A DNA stretch of 64,000 bases from Paragorgia papillata (lineage: Eukaryota; Cnidaria; Anthozoa; Scleralcyonacea; Coralliidae): NCBI GenBank assembly GCA_035771165.1, contig JAWNZC010000321.1:2951501-3015500 (forward strand). The letters are read 5' to 3'. The notes under the pieces were generated by a model. That model had not been told where the DNA came from, made no database searches, and saw only the letters and a list, made by a program, of their open reading frames with translations. Shown in pieces: positions 38,218 to 48,015 of the stretch. The position numbers were made by a program, and so were the translations under genes. Numbering within the stretch: the stretch's first letter is position 1; every line of letters starts with the position of its first letter.

Positions 38218-41200
38218 CTGCAAAAAGAGAAAACATAACCAACTTAAACATTCATTTCTCATGAAAAAAACAAAACACAAGAGAAGAATAGCATGCAACA
38301 TGAAACATTTGCTTTATTGTACTACGATATTAATCTAGTTCTGCCTATGCTTACCTGACAACTGTTGGAAAGATTTCAGTAGACCAGATAGAAAATGCGT
38401 TCCAAGATACTGTAATGAATCCTTTTCCAAGCATACCACCAATAACACGACCAACAATGTAGTCTAGAAAAATGAAACGCGTCTTTATAGGCTAGAAGTG
38501 TTTTGTTTGTGTTTAAATAAAATAGATAAATAAGTGAAATGTTAGTGATAATGATGAAGATTTAATAATGAAATGAGGATGACTGATGGTGATGACGACG
38601 ACGATGATGATGATGGTAATGATGATGATGTTGGTGATGGTGACAATGACGACGACGATGATAACGATGGTGATCAGTGCCACTCCGCTAAGTTATGGGT
38701 AATGCCTAATGAACCAACCGTGACTCATAATAAATGTCTCCCAGTCTACCTACCTATTCTTGTTGTTCCACCTGGGATCAAGGAAACAATAAAACAAGCA
38801 GCTCCTCCCAGCACCATATAAACCACTACCGACTTCTTGCGTCCAAACCTTCAGAGAACCAATAAAATATGTACTTAGTAAACAGACCCTATTTTGGGTG
38901 TGCCTAATCTATTCTCGATTTACAACTGACGTTGGAGGAACTTTTACGAAAGAAACTGAAGGGATTGATTGCAAACCACCATGCAATTCAGCTATAAATC
39001 TTACTTTTCTTAAACTTTACATTTGAATTGTTGTTTTAATATAGAATTATTCAAATATGGCCGACGAATTAAAATTCTTTTATATACATATAAATTAGCC
39101 CTTATGAACTCGTTTTCACGTAGGAAATTCAAAAGAATTTTACTTTAGAACGATGTCATAAGGGCTAATTCCTATGCGCATAAAATAATTCTAATTCGGC
39201 GGCCATTTTTTAATAAGTTCTATTACCTTTCACAATTGTCAATAACCATAATGTTAGCTGGAATCTCGACCAAACTGGTTAAGACAAAGTTTAGATACAT
39301 ACTGCCACCAAGATCACTGGCTCCATATGTTGCACCATAGTAGACTAGTCCATTAACAAACCTAAAATTTATAAATATGTTATTTACACTTTTTGTTTTT
39401 TATACCGCGCTGAGTAGTGAGGACATCTGTGCATTTATTACAGTACAGTGCAGTACAGTATAGTACAGTACAGTACAGTACAGTACAGTACAGTACAGTA
39501 CAGTACAGTACAGTACAGTACAGTACAGTACAGTACAGTACAGTACAGTCAACGGTACAGTCGACGGTGCGGTCAACGGTGCGGTCAACGGTGCGGTCGA
39601 CGGTGCGGTCGACGGTGCGGTCGACATTGCGGTCGACGGTGCGGTCGACATTGCGGTCGACATTGCAGTCGACAGTGCAGTCGACAGTGCAGTCGACAGA
39701 CAGTGCAGTACACTTAATCAGTAAACTTTAATTACTTACCAGGCAAAAGCCTGAATAAGAGCACTGATGGTCAATGTTCCAGTAGAGAACAAGACTAAGA
39801 ATCCAGGGCTTTTATTGCTGGCCAAAGGAACTGACAAGTGTTCGGTTGGGTATTCCTTTTTGTTGACTTTGGCTATCTGTCGCAGAACATTTTCAGCTTT
39901 TTCCACTTTATTGTGGGTCATGTACCAACGAATAGACTCTGGAATGAATCTAAAGAACAGGAGAAGAATTAGAAACTGGGGATTAGAACCTGTTTACATG
40001 AAGATTGGGTGTCCTTCCTAAACGTTTTCCCTTGGTGGCCTTTTTTGTGATATACTTCGATCCCTGGCCTGTCAGCCTGTCTCCATTCTCCCGCCAACAA
40101 ATATAAGAGTTTCGTAGTTTTGACAACCTCTAGTAATCTGATATATCAGAAGAGGTTGTCAGAACTACGAAACTCTTATATTTGTTGGCGGGAGAATGGA
40201 GACAGGCTGACAGGCCAGGGATCGATAATTAGTTCTATATTCACGTCCAAATTTACCCTGCCCTCCAAGATAACTCGGGTGGAAGCGTTTACACAGAAGT
40301 CGTAATAACTTTAGCCCAAGGGTTACTCTCTTACTCCGACCGAGGTATTTATAATATACCCCAAGTTATCCTTCTCTTATGTGAATAATTTGCATGTAAA
40401 TTAACTTGCATGAAGATATCTTGGGGGATAAGGATATCCCTTTCCTCTCTCCCCCATCTCCTATCGAGACAACTTGTCTGATGCCCTTACTTCCAAAAGA
40501 CGAGAACAAATATCCAAGGAGCGGTACAAGAAATCATCAGAGTTCTCCAATCTCCCACGACGTAAGTTACCAAGGCCATGAATAACAAACCAAGGGTGAA
40601 GGGGAACCATACTATAGTTTGAGCAAAAGGTCTGTAGCGAGGCCCAACAAATTCAGCGGATAAGACAATAAGTGGCAAGAAAACTCCATATAAAACCGAA
40701 CCAATGATAAATCGCGTGATTAGAAATTGCCAGTACTGAGTAGCAAAGGAAGACATAAATCCAACGACAAGTATTATTATGCAACTGGGAAAGAGAGGTA
40801 TTAGTCGACCATAGCGATCAGAAAGGATACCAAGCGGAATGGAGAAACACACCATACCAATGTAAACCATGGATGTTGCCAACCAACCGTAAACAGCGTC
40901 ATCGCACACTAAATCAAACTGAGATTATAACAGAATTATTGCCTTAGGATCTTATATTACATGCATATGTACTAATCTCGTACGTTTCAACTTTCCCAGG
41001 CTCTCATACGATGTTTCTTCACTAGAGAGAAAGTATCGATTCGACTTTCTGATTCAGGTCATACAATATTTTCCATTACTGAAAGATCAGAAAAAGATCA
41101 AAAAATTTAATAAAAATTCTACGTTTCGACTGCGCATCATTAAAATACTCAGTTGATTTTTCCGGTCGAGATTCCGGCCACTTTTTTTCTGGCCTGAATA

Positions 41201-42562
41201 CACTCTAAGTAGTTTAATACCATGATCGCCTCGGATTCTTTTGTTCTCCGATGGAATGTAAACCTCGTATTTCCCTCATTGCTCATGCAAGAGGGAAATT
41301 TTTCCTTTGTCTTCTAATTTTCCCGTGCATGTTAATGAGGGAAAATTAGAAGACAAAGAAATCCTTTGTGGCTGCGGGAAATTTAATCGCTAATTTCCCT
41401 CAAGTCATGTTATTACTTATAATAATACTCCCCCGTTAATACGACCTGCACCCCGTTATTACGACGACATTTTTTTGGCCCGACGGTGGTCGTATTACCA
41501 AAGTACTTGGTGTATATAGTCTTTGCGCTATTAACTCTCAAAAGTTTGCTATAGATAGTTCGTTTTTGAAGAAATTTGGGCTATCGGTAACAATGCGTTA
41601 TGATGTACGCAGATGAACCATTGATACTGAAACCATTGCTCTTATGCATAGTTGCCATTTGCGTACGTCATGAGGCATTATTACCCAAGACCCAAATCTT
41701 CTTCAAAAACGAATCAGCCGTGCCAAAATCTGATAGTTTTAAAATAGCGTTAAGACTATAGCCTGACTCATGCACACTTGTGAAATAAGCACAAGAACGA
41801 AACAAACGATAAAACAAAAAGTATTCCTATGGGGCGAAATAAACATAAGAGCTGTACAAAAGAGAAAACAAAGCGGGTTGTTTTGTCTCGTGATTGCATG
41901 TGTTTACGCTTGTTTTACCCCGGTTCATACAACTATTCTGTTTGTGCTTATGGTTATGCTTATTCCACAAGTGTGAATCAGGCTTATGTACATCAGGTTC
42001 TGCTGGTTCTGTGAAAATTTTATGTGAGTCTTACCATGATCTTCTGTTCATTAAAACAACAAAAATGCCAACGAGTTTTTCACTTCATATGAGACTCTTT
42101 AAGCATACACATGAAGTAAACAAGCGTCTGCATGCAGGCTAGACTGGCTAAGTACTTGTTGGATTACAAGTTGCTTTGTATCAGTATATATATTCATACC
42201 AAGCTGAAAATTCTAAACTAACTATCAGAATGTTGCTTATAGATGCACCCATGCATCATATTTTGACTTACCTCAGTAATAATCGACGTTCTAGGTCCTT
42301 CGTAAGTGGCGTATTCCCAATCACTTCTGTTCAACTTACATCTGAAATTATAATCGTCATCACCTACCAGAAAGGTCCCATTGAAGACACACTTCGCGCT
42401 GTTTGTAGCACACTGCCATGGTGGCTCAGCTCCAATAAAAAACATGTTGAGCAACTGAAATGTTGGTGGGAGGACAATGGCGCAGAACATCGCCAGTCGA
42501 GAGATTTGAAATCGACCTAGTTGACCAATGTCTTCCAGAATAGCGTCGACAGATTTACCCAT
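37326..42562 (-). CDS. SLC22-family organic ion transporter (OCT/OAT type), seven-exon gene span
   Basis: Exons in transcript order: 42562-42272, 40918-40491, 39949-39740, 39361-39227, 38848-38754, 38463-38355, 38217-37326. All junctions are GT-AG and the phases fit. SLC22 proteins are 12-helix MFS transporters of the plasma membrane moving organic cations, anions or carnitine. Seen here: TM1 after FQISRLAMFCAIVLPPTFQL, an extracellular loop with Cys and N-glycosylation sites, FDLVCDD ahead of TM2, the MFS motif PLGILSDRYGRL between TM2 and TM3, the FIPESIRWYM motif, GATYGASDLGG and FVLTSLVEIPAN (TM7-8), RFGRKKS, ELYPTVVR-like STEIFPTVVR, and LVLPETKGKPTAEVLE near the natural end. The transporter part is about 490 residues, somewhat short for the usual 530-560. 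Substrate cannot be told. The frame then remains open into a minisatellite to a stop at 37,326, giving 719 residues in all. Confidence 0.88.
38355..38463 (-). CDS. SLC22 exon 6
   Basis: Acceptor TTTTTCTAG; encodes DYIVGRVIGGMLGKGFITVS then WNAFSIWSTEIFPTVV; donor CAG|GTAAGC, phase 2. Contains the conserved E-I-F-P-T-V-V-R segment before TM11. Confidence 0.9.
38573..38675. repeat. (GAT/GAC)n imperfect microsatellite
   Basis: Runs of GATGATGATG and GACGACGACG in SLC22 intron 5. Asp-rich ORF across it is a repeat translation. Confidence 0.85.
38754..38848 (-). CDS. SLC22 exon 5
   Basis: Acceptor CTCTGAAG; encodes RFGRKKSVVVYMVLGGAACF then IVSLIPGGTTRI; donor ATAG|GTAGGT, phase 1. An alternative GT four bases on (TAG|GTAGAC) would alter phase, so the first is chosen. 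Confidence 0.85.
39050..39212. mobile_element. Palindromic MITE, family also at 47.2 kb
   Basis: TGGCCGACGAATTAAAATTC at the left pairs with GAATTAGAATTATTTT-type sequence and CGGCGGCCA at the right; ATTAGCCCTTATGA occurs in both orientations. The same element is at 47,205-47,365. Inside SLC22 intron 4. Confidence 0.8.
39227..39361 (-). CDS. SLC22 exon 4
   Basis: Acceptor AAATTTTAG; encodes WFVNGLVYYGATYGASDLGG and SMYLNFVLTSLVEIPANI (TM7-TM8); donor AAG|GTAATA, phase 2. Confidence 0.9.
39443..39712. repeat. (ACAGT)n microsatellite followed by 12-bp GTCGACGGTGCG repeats
   Basis: About 21 ACAGT units (39,443-39,550), then roughly 13 twelve-base units GTCGACGGTGCG with GTCAACGGTGCG, GTCGACATTGCG and GTCGACAGTGCA variants. 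It lies in SLC22 intron 3, less than 30 bp from exon 3. Confidence 0.93.
39740..39949 (-). CDS. SLC22 exon 3
   Basis: Acceptor GTTCTTTAG; encodes FIPESIRWYMTHNKVEKAEN, the large cytosolic loop and the start of TM7 (TISALIQAFA). Donor CTG|GTAAGT, phase 2. Confidence 0.92.
40058..40224. mobile_element. Near-perfect hairpin MITE
   Basis: Arms 40,058-40,132 and 40,151-40,224 pair almost perfectly from CGATCCCTGGCCTGTCAGCC inward; the loop is about 18 bp around CTGATATATCAG. In SLC22 intron 2, so its transcript forms a 75-bp hairpin. Confidence 0.9.
40491..40918 (-). CDS. SLC22 exon 2
   Basis: Acceptor ATAATCTCAG; encodes FDLVCDDAVYGWLATSMVYI, the MFS motif GILSDRYGR, and TM2 to TM6; donor GAA|GTAAGG in phase 2. 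No disruption. Confidence 0.92.
41270..41405. repeat. Inverted repeat (CTTTGTCTTCTAATTTTCCC)
   Basis: CTTTGTCTTCTAATTTTCCC at 41,305 is mirrored by GGGAAAATTAGAAGACAAAG at 41,339, with outer ATTTCCCTC words on both sides. A further loosely inverted pair (GTTCGTTTTTGAAGAA, 41,559; TTCTTCAAAAACGAAT, 41,700) follows. Both lie in SLC22 intron 1. Confidence 0.75.
42272..42562 (-). CDS. SLC22 exon 1
   Basis: ATG at 42,562 (MGKSVDAILEDIGQLGRFQI); donor GAG|GTAAGT, phase 0. Encodes the cytosolic N-terminus, TM1 and most of the large first extracellular loop, with Cys residues and NGT, NRS sequons. Confidence 0.88.
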
Positions 42563-42810
42563 TTTTACGAAAGAAACAGTCGTGAATTGGAATGGGAATC
42601 AGGAACATGCGGTGATTTGATAAAATTATTTATTCTATAGTACACCACGTTTAGAATATGTAATTTACACCTGCAGCTCGCGGTTTGTCACGGATTTGAA
42701 ACAAAGCGGCCGTCTGATATACATGCATGGTATTGAAAGTAGTTGGATCTCGTTACTTTGATTCAATGAACGTGACACTGCTGAACTATGTCATCAACTC
42801 CTATACCTTA

Positions 42811-42945
42811 ATGCTGGTTTCCACTCAGTCTCAGGAGAATTTTCTTCTCTGTGAGTTCTCGGTCGGAACTGGCGACTTTAACACAAAGGAAACTTTCCTG
42901 TCTGTTCCTATCCTGTAGAAGATTCTCCTGAGTGGAAACTAGCAT
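42811..42945. mobile_element. Small MITE (ATGCTGGTTTCCACTCAG termini)
   Basis: ATGCTGGTTTCCACTCAG is mirrored by CTGAGTGGAAACTAGCAT. About 135 bp, upstream of the SLC22 start. Its terminus resembles that of the MITE at 27.9 kb (GGATTTCCAC). Confidence 0.8.
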
Positions 42946-44321
42946 TTATGCAATTCTCGATTTAAGCTGTTTCCGCGGTACACGAAGAACTGTAAGACTA
43001 CAGTACATTGAGCTATATGTTGGATTCATACATTAACCTTCACGGCTAATGTCGGGCATTTGGCCATGATAATCAAAACTAGCCTGATCATTGTTCTCCA
43101 TAAAAAAATGAGAGGAAATTGTTATTTTAGGCTTAAAGTTTTAAGGAAACCTGTATTGAAATTTGGCTGTACAAATTACTAATGACGCCGGTCAGGCAAT
43201 TGTATTAGATCAATACGAAGATGGAAAATTCGGGGGGAAAGAAGGTAAAGAACGATAACAAACTTCGTAGCGACTTTTCAGACATGCAGTCTTTGCATTG
43301 TTTCTCGACCCAGTCTTTTTTAGAGATCAGTGCTCGCCACTTAATGTTTTTGCTGGTCGCTGGTTTCAATTGCAGAGATAAATTGTGACTCTGTCTCTGG
43401 TTTGCGACTGCTTCGATTGCATGAGACTAATTAAAAACCGCCAGACTTTGGCCCCATTCACACTATACCGGATAGCTTTTGTGCCGGCACGAAAATCATA
43501 CCGGATAAGCCTTCTGTACACGCACAAAACGCCTGTTCCGGCACAATTTCTGTGTCGGAGAGCCGCTGCGCCACTCCGATCTCGAAAGAGGTAATCTTTT
43601 ATCCGATAAGTTTTTGTGCCGTTTCAGATCCAGTGTGAACGGAGATCGAAATCGTCTCGGAAGTAAATTAAAAGAGTAGAGCATGGTGATTGGTTGTATC
43701 ACGGGTTGTATCGTACGACAAATTATTTGCCGTTTCGTACCGGGGCTTCTTCACACTATACCGGATAGATTTTGACCGCATGCAGTCTGCATGCTGCTGT
43801 AGCACAGTTAATTAAAAAATAATCACGAGCAGTGCCAGTGTAATAAAATCGCGTGGTGTTAGCCAGAGTAAAACAATCTGGTTAATTAAACTAACCTAAA
43901 TTAACCAAACGAAACTAATATATTGTGCAACCCTTCCATTCCGTGCATGCACCTTGCCCAAGATCTAGTCGTCTCCCTTTGACAAGTGAAATTTTCAGGG
44001 GAGACAATAGACACAAACTACTTTTTTTTAAGATTTCGGCTTCTATAATCCCAACCAAAAATCAAATACTAACTTACATCCCATTCGTAACCTTAACCAT
44101 AACTTTAAGAAAGCAAACGTCCACTCACGTAGCCAAATACCACACGTAAACAGCATGGAATGAAAGTTGTATAGCTACTTGCCAAAGTCACAGCCACTAA
44201 CTTAATAAGGGAATTTTATCTTTCTTACATAATGCAGAGCAGTTCGATGGCGTATGGTAAACAATCGCTCACAAAACACAAGATTGTAACTACTTTGCTT
44301 CAAATTTGGTGTAGATATACT
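42946..44321. other. Non-coding stretch with repeat traces
   Basis: No gene. TTCACACTATACCGGATAG occurs twice in direct orientation (43,457 and 43,749) around GTGCCGGCAC-rich sequence, suggesting a decayed element. A short dispersed motif (AATAAAATCG..TGGTGTTAGCCAGA) at about 43,850-43,880 also occurs at 4.07 kb. Confidence 0.45.
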
Positions 44322-44900
44322 CCATAGGCATAAGTATAATTCATCATTTTCTTATTCGAAAATGTTTTCTTCACTCGTTTCCAGGTCTTGCTTGCGGCGT
44401 GAATATGCCGTGGCTTCTGATTGGTCAGAATAGGAGTATTCCAGCTATAAGAAGGTTTATCATTGGATAACGCTACTATGGTCTATCAATCAGAAAGCTC
44501 AGCCAATCAGAAAGCCGGATTTGTAATAGACCACCATTTGGTTGACAAGTATCTCCATTCAATACACTCCATAGGCATAAGCGAATTCATTTTCTTATTC
44601 GAAAATGTCAAACTAAACAATTTTCCATTACCTTCGGGCCAATGTTTTCATGATTTCATCACTGGTATAACTCGTATATAAATTTTAGCGGACGCCATAT
44701 TTGGCCTAGTTACCAGGTTTTGCTTGCGGCGTGAATATGTATGTCGTGGCTTCTGATTGGTCAGGATAGGAATATTCCAGTTCTAAGAAGATTTGTCATT
44801 GGATAACGAGTACTAGTGGTCTATATATCACCAATAGACCACTAGTAGCTCAGCCTGAGTGCCGAATTTGCAATAGACCACTAGTTTGTTGATACTAAGA
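44322..44900 (+). repeat. Two-copy direct duplication
   Basis: CCATAGGCATAAG and TTTCTTATTCGAAAATG occur at 44,322-44,364 and 44,570-44,608. TTGCTTGCGGCGTGAATATG, GTGGCTTCTGATTGGTCAG and CATTGGATAACG occur at 44,389-44,475 and 44,720-44,805. Order is conserved, spacing differs, so the second unit carries an insertion. AATAGACCAC(TAG) words recur several times in both orientations. Confidence 0.75.
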
Positions 44901-45659
44901 AAGGATATATGCTGAGACACTTTTGCAATGCATAAATATAATTTAGTTTCCCGATCTAGATTCACCTTATCGATCTTTTGATTTCTTTTATACTTTGATA
45001 TTCTGCGTATAAATAAAATCCTAGAAATCGCGCACAGGGAGTAGGTGAATCAACAAATATTTATTTAAAAATACGTCACTTTGACACTTGCAAGGACGCA
45101 ACTAGGAGGTCGTTTTTAGTACAAATTTACGACACAAATCTAGGGGTGGGCGTCCAGGAACATGCTCCCCCTGAAAATTTTTGGGTCTCTAAAACGGGCT
45201 TTCCGGCATCTTGAGGACATGCACTTTTGACCAAAATATCAAGGTTTTAAATCACATGTTTTAACTGTGCATCCGCCACTGTTTGTAAGAAATATTTCGG
45301 TGATTTTGGTCCAAATAACATTAGACTAATAGATTTGTGCCTAACGCGGTGACTATTGCATCACAAGAAATTGTTCTTCAAAAGTAGTGTCGATTCATTG
45401 AACTGTTGATTTCTTTTTTTCAAAATGGGGGTCTTTAGTTTTTGAAACAAACAAAAGCGCATAATATACTGAACACATTTATCACTGAAAACATTACGGT
45501 TACCACTGAGTAAATTAATAAAATACAAAACAATGGACACTCCGAAAATGGTTAACATTTTTATTCCACGTTACGACTAACTTGCAGTCCTGGTGTAACA
45601 CGATCTATTATATATACAAGATAAAAACTAAATGATGTCATACATAATTATACTGTAAT

Positions 45660-45745
45660 AATAATTACACTAATTAATTAATTAATTAAATAATTAATTA
45701 ATTAATTAATTATAAAATTATTAAAATTAATTATATAAAATTATA
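45660..45745. repeat. (TTAA)n low-complexity block
   Basis: ATTAATTAATTAATTAA runs followed by imperfect AT-rich repeats. Confidence 0.9.
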
Positions 45746-45788
45746 CCCTTTTCGAGTGTCCATTGTATTGTATTTTATCACTGGGATG

Positions 45789-46266
45789 CAGGGGCGCAAC
45801 TAGGGGGGGGGGTTGGTGGGGGTTCCCGCATCACCCCCTGCACCTTTTTTGACAAAAATATCAAGTTTTATCACCTGCCCTTTTTGTGCGATCCTCTAAT
45901 ACTAGGTTAGACATTAGATAACAGATTATATTAATCGTGTTGTAATGCACGCAATACAATTCTCCGCAATAAATGCGAGACCAAAATATAACATTTCCGC
46001 CAATGGGGGTCCTGAAAATACGAGGAGCGAAAAGCGTCCTATAAAATGCACGGAAAAAATGCCGTTTCAGAGACCTAAAATTCAAAAATTTTCCGAAAAC
46101 AAACATTTTTATATCATGCCCCCCGGACCCCCCTAGTATACTCTCTTGATTCATCACTGAAAACATCACCACTGCCTTATAGTCCCAAATTGTTTAGAAT
46201 ACTGAACGACTTTGCCCTTTTTTTGCGTTCAACCCCTGCCCTCGAAATTTTCTAGTTGCGCCCCTG
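45789..46266. mobile_element. MITE with CAGGGGCGCAACTAG termini and 5-bp target duplication
   Basis: Starts CAGGGGCGCAACTAG (45,789) and ends CTAGTTGCGCCCCTG (46,252-46,266). GGATG lies directly before and directly after (45,784-45,788 and 46,267-46,271), a likely target-site duplication. Related fragments without clear ends occur near 45,100-45,200 and 46,680-46,890 (GGTTGCGCCGCCCCTG). Confidence 0.8.
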
Positions 46267-47204
46267 GGATGTTGTACGTACATATCAAATATCGTAAAAA
46301 CAAAACTTTGTAGAGGCAAGGAAGTATATTTTCTATAATGTGTCGTATTTTGTAGTACGTTTTGGTTAGGTTTTGATCGTAGCGATGTTTTCGAAAACTT
46401 CGTCATAAGTGAAGAACATATTGAACATGAATTAATTAAGTGCATAAAAGCAACGCGGCACAAGGGTATTGGACATTCTATAGGCCGATCTTTGATTCTG
46501 CGACCCTATAAAATTGTACGTTCATTAGTATTCTTTATATAAAATTGTATGTTCATTAGTATTCTTTCTGACGTCAAGAAGTTTTATCAGGTATAAAACC
46601 ACGGACATGGTACTGATTTCCTTTGTGTTTTCCTCGTGAATTATTAATGAGTTTTTGAAGCATGAGTTCGCATTTTTAGTGGGTCCGGGGCATCCTCCGG
46701 GAAATTTTTGAAATTTGGGTGTCTGAAATGGCATTTCAAATGTAATAATAATATTCAAATGTAAATATACAAACCCCGCGCAGGCGTGCATACTTTAAAA
46801 TTAAAACAAAGATACTACGTGTTTTCAATCGTATTCAGACTTTATGAACACTTCTTTGCCTAGTTCGCCTAGTGGTTGCGCCGCCCCTGCATAAAAATTA
46901 AGTCAATAACACAGAAGTCAAAACACCAGAATAAAAAGTCTTTTTAGCATATATTTGAATGTATGTACAAGTTCAGTTCCAAAGTAGGATGTTGTTTACT
47001 CTCTTTTTGAAATTATTTACCGACGAAGACTGGTTTACTTATAACATCGTCTGTGAATAAATAGAATCACCACTGTTGAAATGAAAGCAGTTGTTTAAAA
47101 GTTTTTGTTTCAACTTTACTGTTTTTTTATCGACGTCTGATCTGAAATTATACTGAAAACAATTAGTCACCTTAGTCTTAGGTTACTATCGGTGTATAGA
47201 CCTT
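46267..47204. other. Non-coding stretch, no gene seen
   Basis: AT-rich sequence with fragments of the CAGGGGCG-type repeat near 46,680-46,890. No gene supported. Confidence 0.5.
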
Positions 47205-47365
47205 ATTCAAAAATGGCCGCAGAATTAGAATTCTTTTATGTGCATATAAATTATCCCTTATGACCTCGTTTTAAAGTAAAAATTATTTTGAATTTCCCAC
47301 ATGAAAACGAGTTCATAAGGGCTAATTTATATGTATATAAAAGAATTTTAATTCGTCGGCCATTC
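47205..47365. mobile_element. Palindromic MITE, second copy of the 39.05-kb family
   Basis: AAATGGCCGCAGAATTAGAA at the left pairs with TTTTAATTCGTCGGCCATT at the right (47,345-47,364). CTTATGACCTCGTTTT and AAAACGAGTTCATAAGG form the inner arms. Its right edge joins directly to the duplicated channel exon piece. Confidence 0.82.
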
Positions 47366-47575
47366 AGAGTTTGAATTACTGGTAGTGAAGATTATTGACG
47401 CCAAGTCAGATACTCCACTAGAATTGTCGTTTTCGACGCGGGAGTAGATTTGTGTGTGCAGCAGTGCAGACAGATTGGTGAGCCAGTTGAAGGGTGTGCA
47501 CGTCGTGTCAGTATATATAGCATCTGCATGCATATGTTCGATTTACGCCAATTATAGATATATCGTAAAGCTTAT
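47366..47575 (+). pseudogene. Partial duplicate of the K2P pore-1 exon
   Basis: The stretch from CAGAGTTTGAATTACTGGTA to ATAGATATATCGTAAAGCT copies 47,908-48,105 (end of K2P exon 1, its donor and first intron bases). Small insertions break the frame (TTCGACGCGGGAG versus TTCGACGGGAG; CAGCAGTGCAGACAGATTGG versus CAGACAATGACAACAATTGG), and extra words such as GCATGCATATG are added later. It starts exactly at the right end of the MITE. It cannot act as a normal exon. Confidence 0.85.
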
Positions 47576-47714
47576 TATTTATAAACATTTATTATTTATA
47601 AACATTCAACTAATTATTCAGTTGACTTTGTTATGTTAATGGCGATACGGGAGGTCACTATATCCGGGGGGAAATGCGTGTTTTTCAGGACACATGAGTT
47701 GATGCGTGTGCAAT

Positions 47715-48015
47715 ATGGGCGCGAAACGAGACTTAAAAACCTTGGGTTTTCGCTTCGTTATTGTAACTACCTATTGTGTATTGGGTGCTGCCATTTTCTA
47801 CGGCATTGAGCACACTGACGAATACAGTGACAAAATAACCAGAAAGGAAAAATTGTACAATAAAACGAAGAGAAACGTCATTCGACGATTTGGAATAAAT
47901 GAGTCAGAGTTTGAATTACTGGTAGCAAAGATTATTGACGCCAAGTCAGATACTCCACTAGAATGGTCGTTTTCGACGGGAGTAGATTTGTGTGTGCAGA
48001 CAATGACAACAATTG
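47715..48015 (+). CDS. K2P channel exon 1
   Basis: The ATG at 47,715 (MGAKRDLKTLGFRFVIVTTY) is preferred; the nearest upstream in-frame codons lack an ATG. Encodes TM1, the extracellular cap and pore helix 1 up to TTIG; donor TTG|GTGAGT, phase 1. Confidence 0.88.

Noticed and set aside
39400..39731. Repetitive ORFs on both strands over the ACAGT array
   Set aside because: Microsatellite translation.
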